Notes under the pieces: generated by a model
Seen by the model: the letters and a program-made list of their open reading frames with translations, nothing else
Database searches by the model: none
Told to the model about the DNA's origin: nothing
Shown here: piece after piece, positions 33,309 to 41,735 of the stretch
Numbering within the stretch: the stretch's first letter is position 1
How the letters are laid out: each line of letters opens with the position of its first letter
Made by a program: the position numbers and the translations under genes
Origin: an uncultured Bacteroidota bacterium
Lineage (GTDB): Bacteria > Bacteroidota > Bacteroidia > Chitinophagales > Chitinophagaceae
Assembly: GCA_903887415.1 (NCBI GenBank)
Contig: CAISPO010000065.1
Span: forward strand, 1-64,000
Length of the DNA: 64,000 nucleotides
Direction: 5' to 3'

Positions 33309-33429
33309 CTGCTTCCTTTCAAAAACGCTGCTGTTAAACCATGCACATCATCTGCTGCCCCGCATAGAGGAAGCAGCGATGTGCAAGGTTCATTATTATA
33401 GCCTATAGGGCTCCATTGAAATATGGAGC
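33309..33429 (+). promoter_or_regulatory. Structured leader of the RNase E/G gene
   Basis: Three elements lie in the 206-base gap before rng. Hairpin A pairs TGCACATC (33342-33349) plus CTGCT (33352-33356) with AGCAG (33372-33376) plus GATGTGCA (33378-33385). An alternative helix pairs CTGCTTCCT (33309-33317) with AGGAAGCAG (33368-33376), nine perfect pairs that use the same AGCAG, so the two cannot coexist. Hairpin B is GCTCCAT (33410-33416) with ATGGAGC (33423-33429). RNase E of E. coli controls its own mRNA through leader hairpins; a like role here is inference. Confidence 0.45.
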
Positions 33430-33504
33430 TCATTTCAGTAGCACCAGAGATCCCACGGCATTAAACAACGCCGGATTTTTCAAGGGGAGCGAAATGGTAC
33501 ACCA

Positions 33505-35064
33505 ATGAACAAAGAACTTATTATAAACTCCTCAGCCGAAGGTGTGGAGCTGGCTTTATTAGAAGATAAGAAGCTGGTAGAACTGCATTATGAGCGTGGA
33601 CAAGACCAGTTTGCCGTAGGCGACCTGTACCTTGGCAAAGTGAAGAAACTGATGCCCGGCCTCAACGCCGTGTTTGTGGATGTAGGGTATGAAAAAGACG
33701 CCTTCCTTCATTATACAGACTTAAGCCCATATTTAAAATCACTGGTAAAATTCAGCACACAATCTGTAGCTGGCAGCACTACATGGGGCGATGATTTTGG
33801 CAAGTTCAAGAACGAGGCCGAGATCCAGAAGAACGGTAAGATAACAGAAGTTTTCACTGGTAAGCCGGAAATAATCGTCCAGATACTGAAAGAACCTATT
33901 TCTTCCAAAGGCCCGCGCCTGAGCTGCGAAATCTCATTGCCTGGGCGTTTTGTAGTGATGACACCGTTTAACGACGTGGTGGCTATAAGCCGGAAGATAC
34001 ATAGTGCAGATGAGCGCAAGCGCCTCCAGAAGCTGGTGGAAGGTATCAAGCCGAAAAATTTTGGAGTGATCGTGCGGACTGCGGCAGAAGGCAAAAATAC
34101 TGCTGAGCTGCATGCCGACCTGCTGGAACTGGAAAAAACATGGATCTCACTGCAGCACAACCTGAAAGGAGCTAAAGCTCCACAGATGGTGCTGAGCGAG
34201 CAAGACAAGACCACATCCATACTCCGCGACCTGCTGAGCGTAAGTTTTCAGAAGGTAGTGGTAAACGATAAGAAAATACAAGGTATAGCCAAAGACTACA
34301 TCTCCCGCGTATCTCCGGGGCAGGAAGATATTGTGAGCCTGCATACGGGCACACAGTCCATATTTGAAACCTATGGCGTGGCAAAGCAGGTAAAGGCTGC
34401 TTTTGGCAAAACTGTGAACCTCAATAGCGGCGCCTACCTCATCATAGAGCATACCGAAGCACTCCACGTAATAGATGTGAACAGCGGCACCCGCCACGCA
34501 GAAGTAGGACAGGAGGCAAATGCACTGGCCACTAATCTGGAAGCGGCGCAGGAAGTGGTGCGGCAGATGCGCCTGCGTGACCTGGGCGGTATTATCATCA
34601 TAGACTTTATAGACATGAAGCTGCCGGAAAACCGGAAGCAGCTTTACGAAGCGGTAGAGGACATGATGGTCAATGATCGCGCCCGCCATACCGTGCTGCC
34701 CATCTCCAAGTTTGGGCTGATGCAGATAACCCGCCAACGCCTGCGCCCGGAGCTGAACATAAACACCAGTGAAGTATGCCCTACCTGTAAAGGAACCGGC
34801 ATGATAGGCCCGAGCATACTGCTGGGTGATGATATAGAAAAAGACGTAAAATACATAGCCAATCAGGGCATCCGGAATATGAACCTTCACGTTCACCCGA
34901 TAGTAGAAGCCTACCTCACCAAGGGCAGCTTCTTCAAACCATCGATAGTGAAGAAGTGGGCTAAAGCGCTAAAAGTAAAAGTGAAGGTGGTGGCCGATAA
35001 TAACTCGCCGCTTACTGAGTATAACTTTTATGATGCCCAAACGGATGATTTGATCAAGTTATAA
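33505..35064 (+). CDS. rng: Ribonuclease E/G
   Basis: Endoribonuclease of 519 residues. The N-terminal S1 domain (GDLYLGKVKKLMPGLNAVFVDVG) is followed by the RNase H-like/5' sensor part and the DNase I-like catalytic core (LHVIDVNSGTRH, GGIIIIDFIDM with metal-binding Asp residues). CPTCKGTG is the zinc-link motif. There is no long C-terminal scaffold, so it is of RNase G size with RNase E-like activity expected. A strong terminator follows. Confidence 0.95.
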   Translation: MNKELIINSSAEGVELALLEDKKLVELHYERGQDQFAVGDLYLGKVKKLMPGLNAVFVDVGYEKDAFLHYTDLSPYLKSLVKFSTQSVAGSTTWGDDFGKFKNEAEIQKNGKITEVFTGKPEIIVQILKEPISSKGPRLSCEISLPGRFVVMTPFNDVVAISRKIHSADERKRLQKLVEGIKPKNFGVIVRTAAEGKNTAELHADLLELEKTWISLQHNLKGAKAPQMVLSEQDKTTSILRDLLSVSFQKVVVNDKKIQGIAKDYISRVSPGQEDIVSLHTGTQSIFETYGVAKQVKAAFGKTVNLNSGAYLIIEHTEALHVIDVNSGTRHAEVGQEANALATNLEAAQEVVRQMRLRDLGGIIIIDFIDMKLPENRKQLYEAVEDMMVNDRARHTVLPISKFGLMQITRQRLRPELNINTSEVCPTCKGTGMIGPSILLGDDIEKDVKYIANQGIRNMNLHVHPIVEAYLTKGSFFKPSIVKKWAKALKVKVKVVADNNSPLTEYNFYDAQTDDLIKL

Positions 35065-35077
35065 GGGTAATGGCATT

Positions 35078-35106
35078 TACCGGTGCGTGTGCGCCGGTAT
35101 TTTTTT
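35078..35106 (+). terminator. Terminator after rng
   Basis: TACCGGTGC (35078-35086), GTGT loop and GCGCCGGTA (35091-35099) form a 9-bp stem with one wobble, followed by seven T. Confidence 0.8.
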
Positions 35107-35147
35107 GTTTTGTACACACGCATTTAATGTGCTTTTAGTAAAAGAAT

Positions 35148-35594
35148 ATGAAGAAGATAATCGGGTACCGGAAATTGCTGGGAGTGCATGAGAAGACAGA
35201 ATTGGCGGAATTAAAAACAATATACCGGAACCTGATGAAGGACTGGCACCCGGATAAATTCCACGACGACCATGAGCAAAAGGAGCTGGCAGAAGCGAAG
35301 AGCAAGCACATTATTGAAGCCTATCACTTCCTGGTAAGCATAGCGCCGGAAACACGGGCACAGACTTTAGCCGAATATACACTTACTACCACCAGCTCAG
35401 GAATAACAGATTTTGAGTACAAAGCAGAAACGCTGCAGATAAAATTTGCTGACGGCACCAGCTACGAATACTTCGGTGTGCCTAAAGCGATCTATGTAAA
35501 ACTGGTAAACGCTCCCGCGCCGGCTAGATTTGCCCGCAGGCATATTTGCAATTCGTTTGCCTACAGAAGTGCTAGCAAAGAAATGGCGGTGTAA
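35148..35594 (+). CDS. J-domain/KTSC fusion protein
   Basis: Protein of 148 residues. Residues about 5-65 are a J-domain with WHPDKF (the HPD motif that stimulates DnaK). Residues about 85-145 are a KTSC domain (GITDFEYKAETLQIKFADGT, YEYFGVP, ending FAYRSASKEMAV). KTSC domains occur with lysyl-tRNA synthetase or nuclease proteins; the role is unknown. The gene lies between two terminators, so it is a single-gene unit. Confidence 0.85.
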   Translation: MKKIIGYRKLLGVHEKTELAELKTIYRNLMKDWHPDKFHDDHEQKELAEAKSKHIIEAYHFLVSIAPETRAQTLAEYTLTTTSSGITDFEYKAETLQIKFADGTSYEYFGVPKAIYVKLVNAPAPARFARRHICNSFAYRSASKEMAV

Positions 35595-35687
35595 ACGGAC
35601 ATACGTCAATGAATGCGTATAATTGCTGTGATAGGCACAAGAACGACTTGATTAAATTATACGGGTAAAATCGGATAAAAAGCATTT

Positions 35688-35716
35688 GCCGGATTGCTTT
35701 GCGATCCGGTTTTTTT
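35688..35716 (+). terminator. Terminator after the J/KTSC gene
   Basis: CCGGATTGC (35689-35697), TTT loop and GCGATCCGG (35701-35709), one wobble in nine pairs, followed by seven T (35710-35716). Confidence 0.85.
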
Positions 35717-37046
35717 GTACGTTGTTGGCAGAAAAATTATTCTCAACTTTATATTTTTAACAAATCGCCGTTTTAATTCACTTATTACTATTAGACAGGT
35801 AATTAAATTCATCGTTCTAGTATGCTGTCCATTCTTTTATTGTCCTGCATTTTCGCAGGCCAAATGGAAAGACGGCTACGTTGTAAATATGGCGGGCGAT
35901 ACTTTAAGGGGAAAGATATTTTATCGGGCTAAAATGAAATCGCCAACCCGTGTCATTCTTAGGGATAGCAGTTCGGCTCTAAGGATATTTCTGGTATCAG
36001 AAGTTAACTGTTACAAAATCCGAACAAATGGTCGGGACGAATATTTCAAATCTCTTTCTACAAAGATTGATATGTCGGAGCGGGGTTTTAACCCTTATAA
36101 TCGATCGTCACAACGATATCTCGAAAATCAGACATTTTTTGCGCAACTATTATTGGCTGGAGCTAATAGTCTTTATTTATATACAGACACTATACTAGAT
36201 AAAAAACACTTTCTGATCGAATTGCCTAACGACACCTTGATTGAATTTTTTTTCAAGCGTAGCTACCTTGATACCAATAATGTAAGAGTCTGTGATGACG
36301 ACTATATATCCCAGCTTCAGCAGTTGTGTAAAGGCTGCTCTTCAATAACTGACAAAAAAATACAAAGTACACGGTTTAACGCCATAAGTTTTATAAAGCT
36401 GGCAAATGAATATAATAAATGCCAAAACCCAAACTCTGCCAATAATTATGAGTACAGGCCAGAAAAGACAAAAGCAATATTTGGAATAGACGTAAGCTTA
36501 AGGCACACCAATATTACTATTAGTGGATTGCCGGTTGGGGCGATAAATTTTAAGCCATCCTACTCGATGGGTGCAGGTGTATTCCTGAATCTGGTATGTC
36601 CGCATACACAAAAACGGTTTGCCGTATATAATGAACTTTTGTTCTCGCGGTACGATATTAACTCAGATCCATATTATCCCGGAAGTTTTGAACTTAAACA
36701 AACGGAGTTGAAGGCAAGCTACTTGAAATTATCTAACGCAGTGCGATATCAGCTTCCGTTGCGTCTCGCCACACCCTATGTTCAAATTGGCTTAGTTAAC
36801 GGGTATGCAATGACCGGGTATGCAAACACTACTGTAAAGTCAATTTTGTTCCACCAACCAGCGACCACGGAACAACTAATGCCTTTCGGAAAATACCAAA
36901 GAAGTATCACTGGGGGACTCGGTGTTTGTCTAGGGAAATTCGAGGCCGAGTGCCGTTATGAAATTGGCAGTGGATTTTCTACTTATAATTACGTATCTAC
37001 AACGTCTAAGACTCTTCTTTTTCTGCTAAAACGGGCCATTTTTTGA
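35694..37046 (+). CDS. Predicted secreted or outer-membrane protein, unknown function
   Basis: Open frame of 450 codons. A signal peptide (VIKFIVLVCCPFFYCPAFSQ, about residues 37-56) is followed by a mixed domain (WKDGYVVNMAGDTLRGKIFY) and a C-terminal region of alternating strands resembling an outer-membrane barrel (residues ~260-450: GIDVSLRHTNITISG, AVYNELLFSRYD, YVQIGLVNGYAMTGY). The start is unclear: the first TTG (35694) lies inside the upstream terminator, and no ATG or GTG lies between it and the signal peptide. The DNA is more AT-rich than its neighbours, which may mean transfer. Real 5' end likely near 35750-35800. Confidence 0.6.
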   Translation: MLCDPVFLYVVGRKIILNFIFLTNRRFNSLITIRQVIKFIVLVCCPFFYCPAFSQAKWKDGYVVNMAGDTLRGKIFYRAKMKSPTRVILRDSSSALRIFLVSEVNCYKIRTNGRDEYFKSLSTKIDMSERGFNPYNRSSQRYLENQTFFAQLLLAGANSLYLYTDTILDKKHFLIELPNDTLIEFFFKRSYLDTNNVRVCDDDYISQLQQLCKGCSSITDKKIQSTRFNAISFIKLANEYNKCQNPNSANNYEYRPEKTKAIFGIDVSLRHTNITISGLPVGAINFKPSYSMGAGVFLNLVCPHTQKRFAVYNELLFSRYDINSDPYYPGSFELKQTELKASYLKLSNAVRYQLPLRLATPYVQIGLVNGYAMTGYANTTVKSILFHQPATTEQLMPFGKYQRSITGGLGVCLGKFEAECRYEIGSGFSTYNYVSTTSKTLLFLLKRAIF

Positions 37047-37196
37047 AATACGATGTCTCCAATACCTAATGGCGCGAACAACAAAGCAATTAACGTAGTT
37101 GACTCGTGATGCTATAATTTAGCCTCCCGATAGCAAAAAGCGTCGCAAGCGTGAAAATATTCTTTCTTCCCACGCAGGGATACAAATCCAAACTTA

Positions 37197-37204
37197 TACC
37201 TTTG
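37197..37204 (+). promoter_or_regulatory. -7 box before the PLP enzyme gene
   Basis: TACCTTTG, a perfect TAnnTTTG, ends 21 bases before the ATG at 37226 and rules out the upstream GTG at 37151. Confidence 0.5.
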
Positions 37205-37225
37205 CTGCTGCAAAAAGAAGCGAAA

Positions 37226-38380
37226 ATGGCCCAAAAGCAACACAAGCTCGATACAAAAATGATACATGCCGGTGTAGCCCCTGATCCTACTACGGGAGCT
37301 ATTATGACCCCTATATACCAGACCTCTACCTACGTGCAGGCTGGCCCCGGCGACCATAAAGGTTATGAGTATGCCCGTACACAAAACCCTACGCGCGATG
37401 CTTTGCAGGCGTCGCTGGCAGCAATTGAGAATGCCAAATACGGTCTTTGCTTCGGCAGCGGCATGGCGGCTACAGATGCTGTAATAAAGTTATTGAAACC
37501 AGGCGATGAAGTGATCGTCTCCAACGATCTGTATGGTGGCACCTACCGCATTATGACAAAGGTATTTGCCAATTACGGTATCAAATTTCATTTCATAGGT
37601 ATGCAGGATGCGCAGGCAATAACACAGCACATCAACAGCAATACCAAAATGATATGGATAGAAACGCCTACCAATCCGCTGCTGAATGTAATAGACATTG
37701 AAGCCTGCGGCGCAATAGCAAAAAAACACAGCCTCATATTGGTGTGCGATAACACGTTCGCATCGCCATACCTGCAAAACCCAATGGATTTGGGTGCAAA
37801 TATAGTGTTGCACTCAGCTACCAAGTACCTTGGCGGCCACAGCGATGTAGTGCATGGCGCCCTTGTGATGAATGACGCCGGCATGGAAGAGCGCCTGCGT
37901 TTTATACAGAACAGTTGCGGCGCAGTACCGGGCCCCCAAGACTGCTGGCTGGTGCTTCGGGGAATTAAAACATTGCATGTGCGTATGCAACGCCATTGCG
38001 AAAATGGCGAGAAAATAGCCCGCTACCTGAAATCTCATTCCAAGGTGAAAAAAGTGCTTTGGGTAGGCTTTGAAGACCACCCTAATCACGACATTGCTAA
38101 AAAACAGATGCGCGGCTTTGGCGGTATGATCTCCTTTACACTAAAAAACGATAGTATAGAAGAGGCGGTAAAGGTGCTTAAATCAACAAAGTTATTTGCG
38201 TTGGCAGAATCACTTGGCGGTGTCGAGTCGCTCATTGGCCACCCCGCTACAATGACCCATGCATCGATTCCCCGTGAAGAAAGGTTGAAAAATGGCCTGG
38301 TCGATTCACTCATAAGGCTCAGCGTAGGTATAGAAGATGCAGACGACCTGATAGACGACTTAAAACACGCTATAGGTTAG
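37226..38380 (+). CDS. Cystathionine gamma-synthase/lyase family PLP enzyme
   Basis: Cys/Met-metabolism enzyme of 384 residues. PIYQTSTYVQ, YARTQNPTRDALQ and FGSGMAA are conserved; the PLP lysine is in SATKYLGGHSD. Substrate (cystathionine synthesis, cystathionine cleavage or homocysteine formation) cannot be told from sequence alone; MetB/MetC-type is likely. It stands alone. Confidence 0.9.
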   Translation: MAQKQHKLDTKMIHAGVAPDPTTGAIMTPIYQTSTYVQAGPGDHKGYEYARTQNPTRDALQASLAAIENAKYGLCFGSGMAATDAVIKLLKPGDEVIVSNDLYGGTYRIMTKVFANYGIKFHFIGMQDAQAITQHINSNTKMIWIETPTNPLLNVIDIEACGAIAKKHSLILVCDNTFASPYLQNPMDLGANIVLHSATKYLGGHSDVVHGALVMNDAGMEERLRFIQNSCGAVPGPQDCWLVLRGIKTLHVRMQRHCENGEKIARYLKSHSKVKKVLWVGFEDHPNHDIAKKQMRGFGGMISFTLKNDSIEEAVKVLKSTKLFALAESLGGVESLIGHPATMTHASIPREERLKNGLVDSLIRLSVGIEDADDLIDDLKHAIG

Positions 38381-38388
38381 TATTGTTT

Positions 38389-38763
38389 CTATTGTAAAGG
38401 CACTGAGGAAGAAGGCTTCTTGCCGGAAAGGATAATGGTGTGTAGGGAGTGCATGATCTCCTCCAGCTTTTTCATCAGGTTTTTATCAACGCCATAGCCT
38501 GCCGCCTGGTCGCACAAGTAGATCCAATACGAGGTGTTGTGTGCTTTTCTGTCTGCAGCATTCAATTTTTCAAAGTATTGTGTAGTACTGTCGGTGCTTT
38601 GGGCCTCCATGATGTACGCGCCAATAGCTGTCCCGTTTTTTAAAACCTGGTTGGCAATAACATGTTTGTTGTTGGCTTCAAGTTGCTCTGCATATTTAAT
38701 GACCATCAAAGAAAATTCTATCGAAAGCTGAATTATGGGAGTTTTGGAATGGCCATTCTGCAT
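38389..38763 (-). CDS. Four-helix-bundle protein (23S rRNA intervening-sequence family)
   Basis: Protein of 124 residues, all-helical, of the S23/four-helix-bundle family: LSIEFSLMVIKYAEQL, NQVLKNGTAIGAYIMEAQ, YFEKLNAADRKAHNTSYWIY. Members were first found inside 23S rRNA insertions but are widely single genes of unknown function. TACATTTG (38790-38783, minus) is its likely -7 box. Confidence 0.85.
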   Translation of the reverse strand: MQNGHSKTPIIQLSIEFSLMVIKYAEQLEANNKHVIANQVLKNGTAIGAYIMEAQSTDSTTQYFEKLNAADRKAHNTSYWIYLCDQAAGYGVDKNLMKKLEEIMHSLHTIILSGKKPSSSVPLQ

Positions 38764-38964
38764 GTATGCTGTTTTTATTTGCCAAATGTAATGACAATAC
38801 GCAAGACGATGAAATAATACCCTGGCTGTAAAAACCTTATTTTTTCACACAGTGCACATAACCTTTATAGACATTCACTTTATATATTAAATCCCTATTA
38901 AACAATCTGTTGGAGGGCGCTTTAATCCATATTTAATAGTATTTTTACGGCTCAATTCCTGATT

Positions 38965-39963
38965 GTGAAAGCGATAATCCCAGTTGCAGGCGCCGGTACA
39001 AAGTTGCGCCCGCTTACATACACCCAGCCCAAGGCATTGATCCCTATTGCAGGGAAAACCATCCTTGGCGTTATAGTAGATCAGTTACTGGACGCCGGAG
39101 TTACTGAGTTTGTTTTTGTTATTGGCTACCTGGGCGAGAAGATCCAGCGGTACATTGATAAGACCTACCCGCATATGAAGCATACGTTCGTCACCCAAAA
39201 CGACCGGCGGGGCACAGGTCATGCCATATGGCTTACCAAAGACTTTGTGAACTCTGACGAAGTGATGATCGTGCTGGGTGACACTGTTTGCGATTACAAC
39301 GTTAAGGACATCCTCAACAGCAGTGTATCCCAGATAGGGGTACGCAAAGTTGACGATCCACGTAGTTTTGGCGTAGCCGAACTTAACGACAAAGACATGG
39401 TGGTCCGCATGGTGGAGAAGCCACTGATACCTAAGTCGAATATGGCTATGGTAGGCATCTACTATATAAAAGAGACGACTGCCATGTATGCTGCCCTCGA
39501 AAAACACCTGCACAATAAAGCAGATGAAAACGGGGAGTACCACCTTACAAATGCCCTGCAGCATATGATAGAAGATGGCATCACCTTTCATGCCTTCCGT
39601 GTCAATAACTGGTTCGACTGCGGGAAGAAAGAAACCTTGCTCTCTACAAATGCAATACTCCTGAAGCAAATGGAAGATGAGCATCCCGATAAGGAGCCGC
39701 TTTCTTTCGATACGACGGTAATAATTCCCCCGGTGAATATTGCCGAGGGTTGCACCATTCGCCATTGCATTATTGGTCCTAATGTCACCATTGGAGAGTA
39801 CACCAAAATGGAATCATCCATTGTTAAAGACTCGATCATCGGCTCCTATGCCGAGCTGCAGCAGGTAGTGCTCAACTCTTCGATCATAGGCAACGATGCC
39901 TACGTACGCGGCCTAAGCCAAAGCTTGAATATAGGCGACAACACAGAAATTGACCTGGGGTAG
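38965..39963 (+). CDS. Sugar-phosphate nucleotidyltransferase
   Basis: Protein of 332 residues. The N-terminal nucleotidyltransferase shows AGAGTKLRPLTYTQPKALIPI (nucleotide binding, lysine) and LGDTVCDYN; a left-handed beta-helix of hexapeptides follows (about 250-325: IAEGCTIRHCIIGPNVTIG). It resembles glucose-1-phosphate thymidylyl- or uridylyltransferases; the exact sugar is unknown. Start is GTG at 38965 with TATTTTTA at 38940-38947 as a weak -7 box. No pathway genes adjoin. Confidence 0.88.
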   Translation: MKAIIPVAGAGTKLRPLTYTQPKALIPIAGKTILGVIVDQLLDAGVTEFVFVIGYLGEKIQRYIDKTYPHMKHTFVTQNDRRGTGHAIWLTKDFVNSDEVMIVLGDTVCDYNVKDILNSSVSQIGVRKVDDPRSFGVAELNDKDMVVRMVEKPLIPKSNMAMVGIYYIKETTAMYAALEKHLHNKADENGEYHLTNALQHMIEDGITFHAFRVNNWFDCGKKETLLSTNAILLKQMEDEHPDKEPLSFDTTVIIPPVNIAEGCTIRHCIIGPNVTIGEYTKMESSIVKDSIIGSYAELQQVVLNSSIIGNDAYVRGLSQSLNIGDNTEIDLG

Positions 39964-40001
39964 CTAATAAATTTGTTTCATTTTCAGAGGTAACTGATAA
40001 T

Positions 40002-40051
40002 TTATTATTCGCCGTAACTATCTTTTATAGACCACTTACGGCGACTAATAA
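40002..40051. repeat. 50-bp palindrome, left copy
   Basis: TTATTATTCGCCGTAA (40002-40017), an 18-base loop, TTACGGCGACTAATAA (40036-40051): arms pair at 15 of 16 positions. It is a direct copy of the element at 41556-41605. The right arm also pairs perfectly over 13 bases with TCGCCGTAAGTGG at 40062-40074, so an additional half-element lies inside the cassette. Confidence 0.85.
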
Positions 40052-40111
40052 TTTTTATTGCTCGCCGTAAGTGGTATATTTTTACTACTTTTGGCAGGTA
40101 ATAATGCCATA

Positions 40112-41542
40112 ATGAATACACAAATCATAGGCAGGGAAGAAGAAATAAACATCCTTGAAAAACTCCTGAAATCTCGTGAGCCGGAGTTGCTCGCTATCTA
40201 TGGCCGCAGAAGGGTAGGCAAAACCTTCCTGGTGAAAACCTACTACAAACCGAATCTTATCTTTAGTTGCAGCGGGCAGTATAACGGCAAGACCAATGAG
40301 CAGCTCATCAATTTTTCAGAGCAGCTGAATATTTCTTTTCCGGCAAAGAAAATAACCTCACCAGCCGCCACATGGCAGGAAGCATTCAGCCGGTTGAGAG
40401 ATAGTATAGAGGCTATAAAGCACAAAAGGAAAAAAGTAATTTTTTTTGATGAGCTACCCTGGCTGGACAGTCACAAATCAGGGTTTCTTTCTTCATTCAG
40501 CTATTTCTGGAACATGTTTGCCGCTCAGCGGCCCGATATACTGGTTGTGATCTGCGGATCGGCTGCATCATGGATAATAGATAAAGTGGTAAATAATAAA
40601 GGCGGGCTGCACAACCGTATCACCCAGCGTATCAGGCTGCAGCCGTTCACACTAAAAGAGACCGAAAGCTACCTGCAGCACAAAAACATAAACCTGGACC
40701 ACTACCAGCTGTTGCAGCTATATATGGTGATGGGCGGTGTACCCGCATACTTAAATGCAATAGAACGGGGGAAAAGCACAGCACAGAATATTGAAAAGAT
40801 ATGTTTTTCAAAAGATGGAGTGCTGGCGAATGAATTTGATAACCTTTATACAGCATTATTTAGCGTACCCGAAAAACATATACAGGTAATACAAGCGCTT
40901 GCCCGGAAAAACAAAGGCCTTACACGGCTGGAGCTGCTTAAAGCAGGTAAATTCCCGACAGGAGGAGGTATGACGTCAGTTTTAAAGGAGCTTACCGAGA
41001 GCGGTTTTATTGACAAGGCCTACCCTTTTGGAAAAAAGGAGCGGGACAGCCTGTATCGCCTTACGGATGAATTTTCGCTGTTCTACTTCAAATTCATGCA
41101 AAACCAGAAAGGCAATGAAAAGGGACAATGGCTGAGCCGGCAATCAACCCCAGCCTATATAAGCTGGTGCGGGTATGCATTTGAGAACATTTGTCTGAAG
41201 CATATCGTGCAAATAAAGAAAAGCCTGCAAATAGGAGGGGTGCAATCCACATCATCTTCATGGGTCAGTGCCGGAAGCGAAAATGGTGCGCAGATAGATC
41301 TCCTGATAGACCGTGCAGATCATTGCATTAATATCTGTGAAATAAAATTCAGCGTCAAGCCATTCAGCATAGACAAAAAATACGCTGCTGCCCTCGAAAA
41401 TAAACTGATGGTTTTCCGCAGGCAAACGGATACGCGCAAAACACTGTTACTTACATTTATTACAGTCTATGGCCTTGCAGATAATACTTACAAACAGCAG
41501 CTTGCCGATAATGAAGTAACGATGGATGTGTTGTTTTTATAA
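40112..41542 (+). CDS. ATPase_2/DUF234 ATPase with nuclease-like C-terminus, palindrome-flanked
   Basis: Protein of 476 residues from the ATG. STAND-like ATPase: Walker A GRRRVGKT (about 31-38), Walker B KVIFFDELPWL, sensor ICGSAASW, then a winged-helix part (ARKNKGLTRLELLKAG) and DUF234 (FSLFYFKFM, YAFENICLKHI). The C-terminal AQIDLLIDR ... CEIKFS gives D and ExK spacing of the PD-(D/E)XK fold. Function of this family in Bacteroidota is unknown. It lies alone between two near-identical 50-bp palindromes. The ATG at 40112 is preferred to the TTG at 40058, which lies inside the left repeat zone. Confidence 0.88.
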   Translation: MNTQIIGREEEINILEKLLKSREPELLAIYGRRRVGKTFLVKTYYKPNLIFSCSGQYNGKTNEQLINFSEQLNISFPAKKITSPAATWQEAFSRLRDSIEAIKHKRKKVIFFDELPWLDSHKSGFLSSFSYFWNMFAAQRPDILVVICGSAASWIIDKVVNNKGGLHNRITQRIRLQPFTLKETESYLQHKNINLDHYQLLQLYMVMGGVPAYLNAIERGKSTAQNIEKICFSKDGVLANEFDNLYTALFSVPEKHIQVIQALARKNKGLTRLELLKAGKFPTGGGMTSVLKELTESGFIDKAYPFGKKERDSLYRLTDEFSLFYFKFMQNQKGNEKGQWLSRQSTPAYISWCGYAFENICLKHIVQIKKSLQIGGVQSTSSSWVSAGSENGAQIDLLIDRADHCINICEIKFSVKPFSIDKKYAAALENKLMVFRRQTDTRKTLLLTFITVYGLADNTYKQQLADNEVTMDVLFL

Positions 41543-41555
41543 AGGCTGTATTTAA

Positions 41556-41605
41556 TTATTACTCGCCGTAACTATACTTTTTTAACCACTTACGGCGAGT
41601 AATAA
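41556..41605. repeat. 50-bp palindrome, right copy
   Basis: TTATTACTCGCCGTAA (41556-41571), 18-base loop, TTACGGCGAGTAATAA (41590-41605): a perfect 16-bp inverted repeat. The loop (CTATACTTTTTTAACCAC) resembles that of the left copy (CTATCTTTTATAGACCAC). It begins 14 bases after the ATPase stop. Confidence 0.88.
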
Positions 41606-41707
41606 TTTTAAGCACAGGCATTCAAGGAGGTACACATGCGCTGCTTGCTTGAGAATAAATAACACCAATTTCTTTATAGAATGCAGGCGGGGTAAGGGGT
41701 TTTAGAT

Positions 41708-41715
41708 TATATTTG
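41708..41715 (+). promoter_or_regulatory. -7 box of serS
   Basis: TATATTTG, a perfect -7 box, 20 bases before the serS ATG. No -33 box is evident. Confidence 0.5.
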
Positions 41716-41735
41716 CGACCAATAATTTACTATTT

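Noticed and set aside
35694-35716. TTG at 35694 as a firm start for the barrel-like gene
   Set aside because: It lies in the terminator stem of the previous gene, so it is unlikely to be on the gene's own mRNA.
40002-41605. Insertion sequence or transposon
   Set aside because: No transposase and the ends are direct copies of a palindrome, not terminal inverted repeats; no clear target duplication was found.
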